From: Scytalidium lignicola
Taxonomy: Eukaryota > Ascomycota > Leotiomycetes
Length of the DNA stretch: 62,969 nucleotides
Direction of reading: 5' to 3'
Assembly: GCA_002812745.2 (NCBI GenBank)
Contig: NCSJ02000251.1
Location: forward strand, 1-62,969
Each line of letters opens with the position of its first letter. Position 1 is the first letter of the stretch. The notes beneath the pieces were generated by a model. That model worked only from the letters and a program-made list of their open reading frames with translations, ran no database searches and was not told where the DNA came from. Made by a program: the position numbers and the translations under genes. This document shows positions 24,684-35,178 of this stretch, in pieces.

Positions 24684-25599
24684 TCCGGCATGGCGACAGT
24701 GGTAACCAGCATAATGATGCATTATTTAAATTACTTCAAGCTACCGTCTTTATCGTTGAGATTACTTAGCTTTAACTCAGGCTTTAGTGAAAACGGGTAT
24801 TGTGGAAGGCGTTTTGCTCAACTTCGCAAAACAAAAATAATATTAACCCCAAGAACGCTTTATCCATAACCATGAACCCCTACTAGCCAGGTCTCCTGTA
24901 ATCTCTGCTCCAGTGTCAGCTTGTGTTGGATGTGTATCATAAAGTACCGTAATATTTAATCGCAGCAATAGGACCTCATACAGGCAAGCAATTGGGAAAA
25001 GGCTCAAATCTGACAGACTACTGTGTACCTCTATAGAAAGGTCAATTGTCATCCAATAATACCAAGTACTGATTAGTAGTGTTCCGATAACCTTCATGTT
25101 ACCACCGGGATACGCACCAGCTGAGAGGTACTGTATAGTTTGCTATTTTTGTTCTAAATGCTGAGTCACCACGTAAAAACAGAGTTGAAGTGCAGTTTAA
25201 CAAAACACTTTAACGTATGAAATCAGTCTGAGTCTGACACTGCCTACCAGCTAGCAGTGGACTTCATTGCGTTGCACAAGGGTGTAAGTGTAAGTACAAA
25301 CTACATGAGAGCCTGAAAGCTATTATACATTTCAAAACAAGATCACATATTCTCTATTTTTATTGGCTGAATATGGGGAAATGGTGCTGAAGAAGTACAG
25401 GAGACCTTGAGAGCTTTGATTAGATATTAATATTAGCTTTACGGATAGATAACTATTATTAGAAGCTGGTGTACCGACTATAAGAAACTTAACACTTAAC
25501 AATTACAAATCCATAATTAATAAGTACGAAATATCTGTATTCCATTTAACACCCTCCCAATCAACTAAATCAAATAAAAAAAANTCAAACACCATTTTA
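24684..25599. other. intergenic region
   Basis: No gene is supported. A minus-strand frame of 84 codons at 24843-25097 has no recognisable content. AT content rises toward 25600, and there is one N after an A run at 25584. Confidence 0.45.
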
Positions 25600-25710
25600 C
25601 ATTCATTCATTCATTCATTCATTCATTCATTCATTCATTCATTCATTCATTCATTCATTCATTCATTCATTCATTCATTCATTCATTCATTCATTCATTC
25701 ATTCATTCAT
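25600..25710. repeat. ATTC tetranucleotide microsatellite
   Basis: An uninterrupted run of ATTC units covers about 110 bases (roughly 27 copies). It lies 80 bases beyond the stop codon of the monooxygenase gene. Such runs slip in replication and are likely variable in length between strains. Confidence 0.95.
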
Positions 25711-25789
25711 TTCATCTAAAAAAATCCTACAAGAAAATTAAACCCCAAAAGGTACAGTTACCTCCCAAAAAAAAAAGAAGCACCACACC

Positions 25790-27286
25790 CTAAGCAAAAT
25801 CCAACCCGGTCTTCACATCCCCATACTTCGCCCCATACATATCAACCAGATAATTCCGATTCGCCTGCCACTGCCCCTTCCCCCCGAACCTCGGAAACAC
25901 CTTCGTCGCTTCCTTCCAATACGTCGAGCTAAACTTCATGATCTCCTTCCCTTCCATCTTCTCCGCATGCTGTAGTCTAGGCGTCACAACCGTCGCGTTC
26001 TGCGTCTTCATCTGCTGCAGTAACCTCGTGAGCAGTTTTGCTGCAACGTCTGCGCCTAGTGTCCATGATGCGTTGAGGTATCCGAAGACGTAGATCAGGT
26101 TCGGAACATCCTGCATCATGGCGGCTTTCCATGCAAATTTGGACGAGACGTCGACGGGCTCGCCGTCGAGGGTGATTTTGATGTCGCCGCCGAACCGCAG
26201 TTTCAGCCCCGTTGCCGTGACGATAATGTCGGGTTTGAGCACGGCGCCGGAGGTGAGCTGGATCTCGTGCTCGGTGACTTGCTTGATGGTGTCAGTGACG
26301 ATGTCTCCCTTTCCAGTTCGCAGCGCGGCGTAGAAGTCGCCGTCGGGACACACGCAGAGACGTTGTTCCCAGGGGTTGTAGCGGGGCTTGAAGTGGGGAT
26401 CCCAGCTGACGAATTTGGGCAGTTCCTGGATGCTTGCGGCCTGGATAGCTTTTCTGGCAGCATTGGGGAAAAAGTGGCAGAAGTAGTAGAAGTAATAGCC
26501 TCGGAAGATCCAGCGTAGGCGGTTGATGCGGCGGGCGAGGGCGGAGGGGAAGAATGTGCGGAAGAATTTGACCCAAGTATCGTTCATGGGGAGAGGGACT
26601 ATGTATGTTGGGCTTCGCTGCAGGACAGTCGCGTGCTTGACTTTCTCGATGACGGAGGGGAGGATGGTGACTGCTGTTGCGCCGCTACCGATGATGACCA
26701 TGTTCTTGTCGGTGTAGTCGAGCTTCTCGGGCCAGAATTGGGGGTGAATGATATCGCCTTTGAAGCTTTCGATTCCAGGGATTTCCGCATTGAATGGTTT
26801 CTCATAGTTGTAGTATCCCGTGCCCAAAACCACAAACCGTGAATGGAACACTCTCGACTCTCCTTTATCATTCTCCACCGTCACAGACCACATGGAATAC
26901 TGCGACGACCAGTCCATCCCAAACACTTTATGATGGAATCGGATATTCTTCATGATTCCCTGCTCCGTAGCTGCTTCATTCATGTAGTCAAGGATCTTTC
27001 CACCTGCCGCAAGAGGTTTCTTGTCGATCCATGGCTTCCAGGCGAAACCGAAGGTGTGGATGTCTGAATCGGAGCGGATGCCTGGATACCGGAAGAGATC
27101 CCAAGTTCCTCCGATCTGGCCTCGATTTTCGAAGATGATGTACGAGGTACCGGCTAGAGCGTCTTGTTGCACGCGGTAGGCGGTGTTGATTCCTGATATG
27201 CCGGCGCCGATGATGATGATGTCGGTGTCTAGTGTTGGAGGAGAAGGATTGTGGTCATCGGGCAACACTTCTGAATAATCCGACAT
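25790..27286 (-). CDS. flavin-containing (Baeyer-Villiger type) monooxygenase
   Basis: A single-exon minus-strand gene of 498 residues from ATG 27286. Group B flavin monooxygenases use FAD and NADPH to insert one oxygen atom into a carbonyl or heteroatom substrate. An FAD-binding GAGISG is at residues 27-32 behind a short beta strand. A second nucleotide-binding GSGATA is at 200-205. Between them is the full Baeyer-Villiger fingerprint F-x-G-x3-H-x3-W at 175-185 (FKGDIIHPQFW). Length matches the short bacterial-like branch (EtaA type). There is no signal peptide. The gene is GC-richer and lacks introns compared with its neighbours, which could mean transfer from bacteria or just strong codon bias. 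The substrate is not predictable. No other secondary-metabolism gene lies beside it. Confidence 0.9.
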   Translation of the reverse strand: MSDYSEVLPDDHNPSPPTLDTDIIIIGAGISGINTAYRVQQDALAGTSYIIFENRGQIGGTWDLFRYPGIRSDSDIHTFGFAWKPWIDKKPLAAGGKILDYMNEAATEQGIMKNIRFHHKVFGMDWSSQYSMWSVTVENDKGESRVFHSRFVVLGTGYYNYEKPFNAEIPGIESFKGDIIHPQFWPEKLDYTDKNMVIIGSGATAVTILPSVIEKVKHATVLQRSPTYIVPLPMNDTWVKFFRTFFPSALARRINRLRWIFRGYYFYYFCHFFPNAARKAIQAASIQELPKFVSWDPHFKPRYNPWEQRLCVCPDGDFYAALRTGKGDIVTDTIKQVTEHEIQLTSGAVLKPDIIVTATGLKLRFGGDIKITLDGEPVDVSSKFAWKAAMMQDVPNLIYVFGYLNASWTLGADVAAKLLTRLLQQMKTQNATVVTPRLQHAEKMEGKEIMKFSSTYWKEATKVFPRFGGKGQWQANRNYLVDMYGAKYGDVKTGLDFA

Positions 27287-28377
27287 GGTGAAGTGTTTTG
27301 CTTTTTCTCCTGTGATAAGAATATAAAATATGAAAAAAGGAAAGAGATCTATTATCTCAGGATAAACACGCTCATTTTGATTTAATTTTCACCTCCAGCA
27401 CTATATACTGTAGTGGCAGTCTGGACCTTCAGCCGAGAAGTGGAACAGCACAGGGCAAAGTGGAGATACCGAGGCCTTCTTCTGTGTGGCTGAAAGTAGC
27501 TGGAGAAAGACAGAGGGGGAAGTAAATCGCCGGGACAGATTGAGACTGGCCAGCGAGCTCTTGGAAGGAAAGGGGTTAATTCGACCTCAGGTGATTGTTG
27601 CTACGAAGTAGTTACCGAAACTGGCATTATTAATTGTGCTATCCCGATTGCAACTCCGTATCTTGTGTTGTAATGGTTGAAATATTACTATGTATATCCA
27701 TCTACAGCACTACAGTACAAAGAAGATGCATGGTTTTTGCGAAGTGGAGAAGGGGGTAGTAGTGAGTGACTTTGTTCAATGGAAACGCCTCACTCGTAAA
27801 CATGTGGGGCTGGCAACTTCTTTCCCTTTTGGGTATCCAGTCCGAGTTACAGAAATGGTACGGTTTCAGGAGAGTTATTGCCTTATTAGTGTTAATAACT
27901 AATAATTAACTCTTTCTTAGCTTTCTACTGGTAGATGAATTGCCCGTAAGTACTTGATCCGTAGACACGCGTGACATGATACAGTACTACCGGCCCCGCT
28001 TCTCCGCTTTTCGCATAAACATGACGGTATCCGCTATTCCGCAGCCCCGCTGTGTTTCGCCTCGTTTTCTGACGCGCTTATCTTATCGGCATCTGTATCA
28101 ACCCGATGACGACGACGATGATGATATGAACGGGCTTTCTAGATCATGATCAGATCATAATCATGACACGACACCTAACACACAGTCTTACTGTACAATT
28201 CCCCATCTTATGCACGTCAATGCCTTCTCGGATGCCTCGAATGATTGCCGTACAAAGTTGGTGAAAAGCAATTGCGCTTTATACTAAGTCGACCTGATTT
28301 ATAGTAGCTAAATCATTTTGAGCCTGATGCATTACACCTAGAACAGCGAGATAGACATATTGTAAAAAGGTTGGAGC
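27287..28377. other. intergenic region
   Basis: About 1.1 kb without a supported gene. It holds the promoter of the monooxygenase on its left side. A plus-strand frame of 70 codons at 27690-27902 has no recognisable content. Nested AT-rich palindromes (ATCATGATCAGATCATAA) lie near 28145-28160. Confidence 0.45.
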
Positions 28378-28875
28378 TTAGGAGTAGATGGATTGCAGAG
28401 TTGCATGGAAGTCCCGAGCAAAAATAAGTCTAATGATGAATCTCCGATTGGCTTCGTAGAACTGGTCTGTGTCTAGAATACACTCTTGTAACAGTTGTGT
28501 CATATCATCCGAAACATGTTCATATCGCGGAAAGAGCGTGAAGTTTTCAGTATTATATCTCTTTTCCAAGTCTGCGATGGGCTCCGAGTCTGCTTCGGGC
28601 TCCGAGTCTGCTTCGGGCTCCGAGTCTGCTTCAGAAATGGTGGTGCTGGTGGTTGATGAAGCCCTCGGTTTTACCGCAGACCTCTCCTTCTTTGGTCGTG
28701 GTAATATTTCTGCCCCAGGATACTGGCTCGACCAGACCTGCACGATACAATCAGGTCCAAAAACCTTCACAGCACGTCTGCGACCGAGACGAGACTGTCG
28801 ACGGTTGGCCTCGCAGGTGACTTTGAGTTTCGTGCATCGACGGCATACTTTGTGCAGCTGGGATCGAAAATGCAC
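28378..28875 (-). CDS. small unknown protein with Cys cluster and acidic repeats
   Basis: The 165-residue minus-strand frame starts at ATG 28875. Near the N-terminus it has CRRCTKLKVTC (C-x2-C-x6-C, the first half of a Zn2Cys6 pattern), but only one further Cys (PDC) follows, so a full binuclear cluster is not visible. Residues about 80-105 are an acidic tract made of three near-copies of a six-residue unit (ADSEPE), encoded by an 18-bp DNA repeat. Basic residues cluster around RRQSRLGRRR. It may be a truncated transcription factor or an unrelated small protein. No introns were modelled. Confidence 0.45.
   Translation of the reverse strand: MHFRSQLHKVCRRCTKLKVTCEANRRQSRLGRRRAVKVFGPDCIVQVWSSQYPGAEILPRPKKERSAVKPRASSTTSTTISEADSEPEADSEPEADSEPIADLEKRYNTENFTLFPRYEHVSDDMTQLLQECILDTDQFYEANRRFIIRLIFARDFHATLQSIYS
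28576..28630. repeat. 18-bp minisatellite, three copies
   Basis: Three direct copies of GGGCTCCGAGTCTGCTTC lie in the acidic tract of the 28378-28875 frame and encode ADSEPE units. The third copy differs at its end. Confidence 0.85.
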
Positions 28876-29296
28876 TTCTCTTTAACTTTATGGCAGCGAT
28901 TTCAGGCGCGGACATAGGGCATATTGGGTAATATCAGAAATTTGGATTTCTCAGCTCATTTTATGCAGGTGAACATAAACAACCCAAGGAGATACGAAAT
29001 ATGGGAAATTCCCTTTTTCTTTTGCGGAGAAACAAGTTACTTTGTACGTCTAACGCCTCGGCAAGTAAGAGCTTTCTCCATTCCACCCCGCTCTTTGAAC
29101 TACTGGGCTAAATGCATGGGGCTGCGTGGCTGCGCACCACTCTTTGGTAGAAAAATCATTAGTAGTTCTAGACCAGAGACCATATACATGACGCCATTGG
29201 TGAACATAGATTATTACAAGCAAGTTGGGTATGATACAAAAGTGTCCCCCCTAGCGTCATTGTTCTGGATGCTCCGAGGCTTCGGTGTCTCGTTTG
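28876..29296. other. intergenic region
   Basis: No gene is supported. A 161-codon plus-strand frame (28924-29409) begins at a TTG, has no recognisable content and overlaps the last exon of the dehydrogenase on the other strand, so I treat it as chance. Confidence 0.5.
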
Positions 29297-30396
29297 TTAC
29301 TGCGCGGACACTCGTAACACATCGCCCTTCGAATCTCGGACTTTCTCTTGCAACCAGTTCGGCAGGCCCCGAAGCATCGTTAAACCCAGGCTATTTCTCT
29401 TCGGTATGATCAACTGGAAGGCATTGCCCGTAAGCACATTGTTGACTACTTCTCTGGCGACTCGTTCTGGCTCCAAGACGGGGTCTTTGAAGTGTGGCTG
29501 ACGCAGCAACAGCTCGATGAGCGGAGTTCGGATCCAGTATGGATGTACGATGCTGTAGCGAAGAAAGGAAAAGAGACCCAATCAGCTTTCAATTCCTCAA
29601 TATAAATTATTAGAATATGCCCTTTTTTGGCTTACCTTGTTCGGATCCTTCGTGATTTGTACGTATGCTTGAGCTCCTGAGTAAGCCCCTCGTGGAATGC
29701 CATCGCCGCTGCCTTCGAGCCCGAGTACTCCACATTGCCAGCTATCGTCACGAAACTTGCATAGCTCGCAATCGTAACAATATGGCCGTGATTTCTAAAG
29801 ATCATGCTCGGTAGAAATTCCTTGACGAGGATGTAATGCGAGATGGTGTTCACGTTAAAGGTGTTTCGAATGGACTCCTCCGATTGATCCAGAAGAGCTC
29901 CTCCGGCTGCAGTCCCGGCATTATTGATCAGGACAGTTACCTCGCCCAGATCTTTCCGGATTAAGTTTGCGACTTTGTGCACCGCCGCAGATGAGGTAAT
30001 GTCGACCTGGTAGAAGGATACATTTGGCGGGAATGGATATCGCGGAGGATTTAAGTCGAGGGCGACAACTTTAATACCGCGATCAGCAAATTGTCGAACC
30101 ATAAGGTCCCCAATGCCACTCGTGCCCCCCGTAATCAACACGATTTCATTCTGCCAGTCCCATGTTGGGTCACTGGTGTAGTTGTTCAGCGCACGCTTGT
30201 TGAAAGATTTGTTTAATCGGTAGAGGGTTAGAAGACCGGCCAAGATTCCAAGGGTCCTTCTAACAGCAGGATTGTTGAGATCGGCTGGGAAATAGAGCTG
30301 GAATAATGCCCTGGCCTTTTCTGAGCGTTGGAGAAGAGTGTTGAAGATCTGTTGGAAGAACTTATTCTCAAGCAGGCTGGACAGATTGTGAGCCAT
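29297..30396 (-). CDS. membrane-anchored short-chain dehydrogenase/reductase
   Basis: Two exons, 30396-29636 and 29552-29297, with an 83-base intron (donor GTAAGC, acceptor ACAG), encode 338 residues. Short-chain dehydrogenases oxidise or reduce alcohols and ketones with NAD(P)H. A Rossmann TGGTSGIG motif is at 89-96, NNAG at 158-161, and catalytic Ser (about 211), Tyr224 and Lys228 in the YSGSK motif. A hydrophobic segment at about 48-60 ahead of the core suggests an N-terminal membrane anchor, as in SDR16C/retinol dehydrogenase-type enzymes that sit on ER or lipid droplets. All catalytic residues are intact. The substrate is unknown. Start ATG 30396 is the first ATG in frame. The closest family by layout is RDH/17-beta-HSD11-like, held with moderate confidence. 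Confidence 0.88.
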
Positions 30397-30674
30397 CCCT
30401 GCTGCTGATTATATATTTGAGAACTGAAAGAATAACTCGGGTTTATAGGTCTAAGTGGAGAAGATCAAGTAGATACAATAGATAATAACATGTCTTTAGA
30501 ACGCGTGAGATGGTAATTATAGTTTATCTACGCTCGACCCTGAATTGAGCTTAGGCCTAGCTGGGGGTGGAGTGCTTTTTATTTCGGTTCCGGAGAATTG
30601 ATTCCTAAAATGGATTACGCCAGTACGGGAGGAGGTGGAGCAAAAGACGTACGATACCTCGGCAGTTTTAAATA

Positions 30675-30721
30675 CAGTCCCCCCCCCTGAATCGGTGTCG
30701 AGTGGCAAATTGATGCCTGGC
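30675..30721 (+). repeat. left 47-bp terminal inverted repeat of the Tc1/mariner element
   Basis: It pairs with 32603-32649 with a single mismatch, inside a 9-base C run. Confidence 0.9.
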
Positions 30722-30868
30722 ACAGGGCCAGGGGGCCGGCAGCCCACAACCAATCAGCGTCATCGCCTACCGGCAGAATTTCTATACAATTCGATGCTGA
30801 CAATTGCAGTTGAGCTTCATATCTCGAATCCTCCAGAATGCATTCCTATCCAAATATTAGTTGTCGCT

Positions 30869-30920
30869 GTAGTAGTAGTAGTAGTAGTAGTGGTAGTAGT
30901 GGTAGTAGTAGTAGTAGTAA
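30869..30920. repeat. GTA trinucleotide microsatellite inside the transposon
   Basis: Runs of GTA with GTG interruptions over about 50 bases. It lies upstream of the transposase frame. Confidence 0.8.
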
Positions 30921-31001
30921 TAGCTATAGCTATTCAAGCTCCATTCTAAGCTCCATTCTAAGCTCCATTCAAGCTCCAATTCAAGCTCCAATTCTACTAC
31001 C

Positions 31002-32475
31002 ATGGCCATACCAATATCACATATTCTAAACCCTCCAAGGACTCCAAGTCCTCCATCAACACCGATATCGATTCCATCACTTCTACCAACTCCTACACCA
31101 TTTCAACCAGTCCCAGAATCACTTCTAGTTCCAGGGCCATCACCTCCACCACTACCACCTTCTTCAACTTCACCAGCTTTCAGTTGGGATCCTACACCAT
31201 CACTACTTCCAATTCCAGCTCCTCAATCACCATTCTGGACACCTTCAATTCCTTCAACTCCTTCTCCTCCAACTTCATTAGTTGTAGAGATGCCATTCTC
31301 TCAAGCTACTACAGCAACTCACAATTCAACATCTCAAACCATACGACGGCTTAGCCCAGAAATCCCAGATTCTCAAGCTTCTAACAGCTCTTAAAACTCT
31401 TTAATTAAACGTTCAGAACTTACAATACATGATCTTCGACTTCAAATCAAAACTGCAACTTTATTTGGAATACCTTGGCAAAGAATAAGTAAGGTATTAG
31501 GAGTTATATATCGTCAGATTTATTATGCACTAAGAGTACTACTTACTCCTCAACATCATAAAAGGGGTTCTAAGCCAATAATAATAACTCCTCAACGTAA
31601 GTGTATTATAGAATAACTTCAAGCATCACCTTCATGTCGTCGACTTTGATATGATCAATATGCTGCTAGAATTCAAAGAGATGATCTAGCTTTATTTCAA
31701 GAACTTACTCACTCTGGATATAAAGCAATTAAAAGAGTAATGACATATGAAGGATATAAAAGAAGAGTAGCTAAACAAAGGGGGTTTTCAACTGATCCTG
31801 ATGTAATGGCAGAAAGGCTTACATTTTGTCAAGAAGTTATTAATTGGGATTGGCTTATTATATTACAATATACTTTTTTTAGATGAAGTTTGGGTATTTG
31901 GAGGTTGGCATACCCTTCAGTTTATTACAGAATTAGCTGATAGTAGTGAAGAGATTACCCTTGATATAGTTGAACGAAGAACAGGGAAAAGGAAGACTTT
32001 ATGGAAGATATGGGGAATGATATATAATGGAAAGAAAGGGCTTTTGGTTTTTTGGAAGAAAGAATAAGGCACTTTTAACTCTGAACGGTATGACCTTCAT
32101 ATTCTTTCTAAGGTGGAGGAATTTACTAGGGAATACTCTAATCTTATATTTATACAAGATAATGCTCTTAGCCATCGTTCACGCCTTACTACAGCTAACC
32201 TTCAACTTAGAAATATCTTATATATTCGATGGCCAAGGTATTCCCCAGATCTGAACTTGATTGAGAATCTTTGGGCTTGGATGAAGGATTGGATACAACG
32301 CCATTACAATGAGGCTCATTATGACCCATTACATATACCAGAAGCAGAATTACAATCAATTATTCAACAGGCTTGGGAAGCTATTCCAGATGAGTATATT
32401 GAAGGTTTATACAAAAGCTGGAAGAGGAAATGTCAGGCTGTGATCGATGCTAATGGGGGTCCTACTAAATATTGA
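31002..32475 (+). pseudogene. Tc1/mariner transposase, broken
   Basis: The frame starts ATG 31002 and has a Pro/Ser-rich N-terminus, then stops with TAA after about 130 codons. Reading on, a helix-turn-helix-like region follows (SKVLGVIYRQIYYAL), then a further stop near 31612 and a TGA near 31649. A frameshift near a T run at about 31880 follows. The catalytic region shows DEVWVFGG for the first Asp, FIQDNALSH for the second Asp, and SPDLNLIENLW for the Glu, with 34 residues between the second Asp and the Glu (DD34E). The last part (about 32113-32475) is intact. No active enzyme can be made. Confidence 0.85.
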
Positions 32476-32602
32476 ATATACATTTTGGCAACTATCTTAC
32501 AGCTAGAATTACAGTGTATTTCCCATACAAATTGTACGTTGAGGGCTTGTGGAGTCATGCAACCTTATCAGGAAGGCGGTGTCCGGAAGTATGGTGGCAA
32601 AC

Positions 32603-32649
32603 GCCAGGCATCAATTTGCCACTCGACACCGATTCAGGGGGAGGGACTG
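32603..32649 (-). repeat. right 47-bp terminal inverted repeat of the Tc1/mariner element
   Basis: Reverse complement of 30675-30721 with one mismatch. It ends immediately before the TA duplication. Confidence 0.9.
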
Positions 32650-32876
32650 TACAAACTTACGGTTATTTCTTTCTGATTTGACGCTCATTTTAGACAATAA
32701 TTGTAATCATCGGCCTTCTGCTATGCGGCCAGGCGTCCCTACAACTTACATTTCTCCGTAATAATCTAAGGGAAAGTGCGTTGGCTAAGTGGATATGCAA
32801 TATATTATTTACTANTTTTTTTAGTTCATCATATCTATTTATTATATCTTCACTCAGAGCTATCCACATTCAATTA

Positions 32877-34935
32877 TCATAACTGAGTGGCGTAATATAC
32901 AATATCTTCAAACTCTAAGATGTGACCATACGGACAAGCCTCCAATATATCGAGGTTCTCGTTGTATAATTCCCATAGATCCCGATTATCTGATGTTATA
33001 TAGCGGAAATAAAGCTTCTTCATGCTGGTTAGCTGCTCGACTGATGCCTCTCTTCGGCAAAGCAAATGGTTATGTTTTGCAAAGCGACCATTATATGAAA
33101 AGTCACCGAATGCCAATAGACGGAGTGAACGAATCCCATTAGGTCCAAACACCCATTGGACGAAGTCGCCAGCTGTCTAACCAAGTTCTCGTATGCTGTC
33201 ATCTTGAGGATCTAGTTCAGTCTGAGCTACTCCTCATCATCATCTCCTATCCTAGTTCCATATCGGAACCAGGATGTGTCGGTTCACATTCTTACCTAGC
33301 TTGCCTTATATGCAAGACTTCAAGGGTGTTTTTATTCACCAATGCCGAGACAATGGGCATCTAAGATGATCAATTTTAGCTTACGAGTCTTTAATGGACT
33401 TTGTATGTGCCTCCCATGAATTCGGAATTGCAGCAAATGCCGGAGCTTGTTAGATTCAGTTCACTTAAGGGGTTTTGCCAAGGATCAGCGAGAGACGCCA
33501 TTCCCTCACTGAGATCTAAATCTAAGAGTGAGCCATCAGATTCCTTATTAAGGTTAGCTATTGATTGAAAGTGATGAACAAATCTTCTCAGAGTTTTCTT
33601 ATGATGAATTACTGACTCCCAAATATCGAAGTCAATTTTTGCACTTGTATCAAGGAATAGATCTTCAAGACCTTCAAAGCTCTCGAGAAAAGGCATAATT
33701 TCATGAACATCACCATCGCACCATCCATTGAACCGCATCTCAAGAGATGTAAGTCTGATCGGCAGAGGGTATTAAACAAGTAATTCTAGCAATTCCTGCC
33801 AGCCGGCACAAAGTCGTAGTTTCAACGACCGGATTGTACTAAATCAAATACACTCGATATTTGTTCTACTATTATTATGCGCCTCACATGTGACACATCG
33901 GTGTCAGAGGAAGTTGCGAGATCTGATCTCCTCAACCCGGTCGAGACAAATGAAATGTCGGATAGTGAAAGAACCCTCAGGGCAGCGAATTTTCTTATTC
34001 GTCTATTGGGGATTCCAAGTATTTGATTCGCAAATACAGCCTTATATTCTTCTAGCTCATCCAAATCCACCGCTCTAAAGTAGTAAAAATCGTGATAATG
34101 AGTAAGATTAAGACTTAGTTTTAGAAGTTGATGAGATATCTGCTCTAGGGCTGCATGAAGGGCTTCGATCTCATTCTTAGGGCACAATCCAGCCCGGGAG
34201 AGGCGCTTTAGATGTGGGAAAGAGGATAATGCTAATTTAACATCGGCGTGGTTAATCACTGGGCAGCTCCCATCTGTCACAAGGCGTAAGGATTCAATGT
34301 TAGCTTGTCTAAGGGGGAAGTAACCCGAAGGCCCCAACATTGATTCGGGGAACACAAATTCCTAGGTTTCAGCTAGTATAATTAGGATGCAGTAAGACAA
34401 GCGTTGGAACAATGACACTCTCACTTTAAACAGTGTAATTTCCCATTTGCAAGCGCCTCTAGAAGAGGCATCAAGTTCTTTGGAGCTTCTTCAACATCAT
34501 ATCTTTTAACTAGCGTGCGGTTTCTGAAACGGAAAACCCGGTGATGATTACAGCGAGAAAGGAGAACGTCGTGAAATGGTGCCCTGAGCTCTAAATGTCG
34601 AGTATAGGTGAGATAGCCTCTGTCACCAGCTGATTGCAGAGACTTTATTTTCAATTCTTCGAGAGTCTGCTTCTGAGATTTAAGCACTGGCGACTCGTAT
34701 AAGAATGGAAGAGTAGCTTGATGGATGCTCTTAGAGACTTCGCATAAATGTTTTATGTCTATAACGCTTGTCAACTAAAAATATTAACCTCTACAAAACA
34801 TTTTGTTTTGTTATGAGTTCATACTTGTATGATGACTATCGTGAGGACATCTTGCGGCAGGTGTTCTAGCATTTTGGCAATTGATGAGGCAAATGTTTTG
34901 GATACCTGGTCAGAGTATTTCCGAAAGCAAGACAT
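32877..34935 (-). pseudogene. F-box protein gene, decayed
   Basis: Read on the minus strand, exon 1 is 34935-34825 and encodes 37 residues. A GTATGA intron follows, and exon 2 begins at 34774. The join gives MLEHLPQDVLTIVIIQLTSV, the start of an F-box (LPxDVL). The next part, up to about 34421, has VSKSIHQATLPFLYES, a typical F-box continuation. Frameshifts and stops follow (near 34421 and 34366). Further pieces at 34355-33822, 33738-33391 and 33152-32877 carry leucine-rich, Asp-rich segments like the repeat part of fungal F-box/LRR proteins. It is broken in at least three places and probably nonfunctional. Confidence 0.65.
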
Positions 34936-35178
34936 TATTACAGTGAGTGATGATTAAAATATACGGTGCTAAGGTGCAACAGCTAAACCAGAATGGTTAT
35001 TGTAGCGAGATAATTAGTCCAATCATGCATAAAATTCTCCCAATAAAAGGGGATCTTTGTCTACTATTCCATATTTCATATCGTTTGTTTTATTATAGAT
35101 ATGCCACTTGAACTGGCCGTCCTAGATACTGCTTTCTCCTCTCTTAAACACCCATTTTTGCACGTGAAATTTCGGAAT

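Larger units (their letters stand above)
30675..32649 (+). mobile_element. Tc1/mariner DNA transposon, 1975 bp, inactive
   Basis: It is flanked by TA duplications (30673-30674, 32650-32651). The 47-bp terminal inverted repeats at 30675-30721 and 32603-32649 start CAGTCCC and match at all but one position, a C/T difference in the C run. The interior holds a transposase with a DD34E layout on the plus strand, broken by stops and frameshifts. A (GTA)n run near 30869-30920 lies upstream of the transposase. TIR length and TA targets fit Tc1/mariner. Confidence 0.92.

Noticed and set aside
26118..27067. Several plus-strand frames of 60-90 codons
   Set aside because: Shadows of the GC-rich monooxygenase gene on the other strand.
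27690..27902. 70-codon plus-strand frame
   Set aside because: Short, no motif, in an intergenic region with no other support.
28924..29409. 161-codon plus-strand frame
   Set aside because: It starts at TTG, overlaps the last exon of the dehydrogenase on the other strand, and has no recognisable motif.
30838..31029. Ser/Tyr-rich frame over the GTA repeat
   Set aside because: Produced by the microsatellite inside the transposon.
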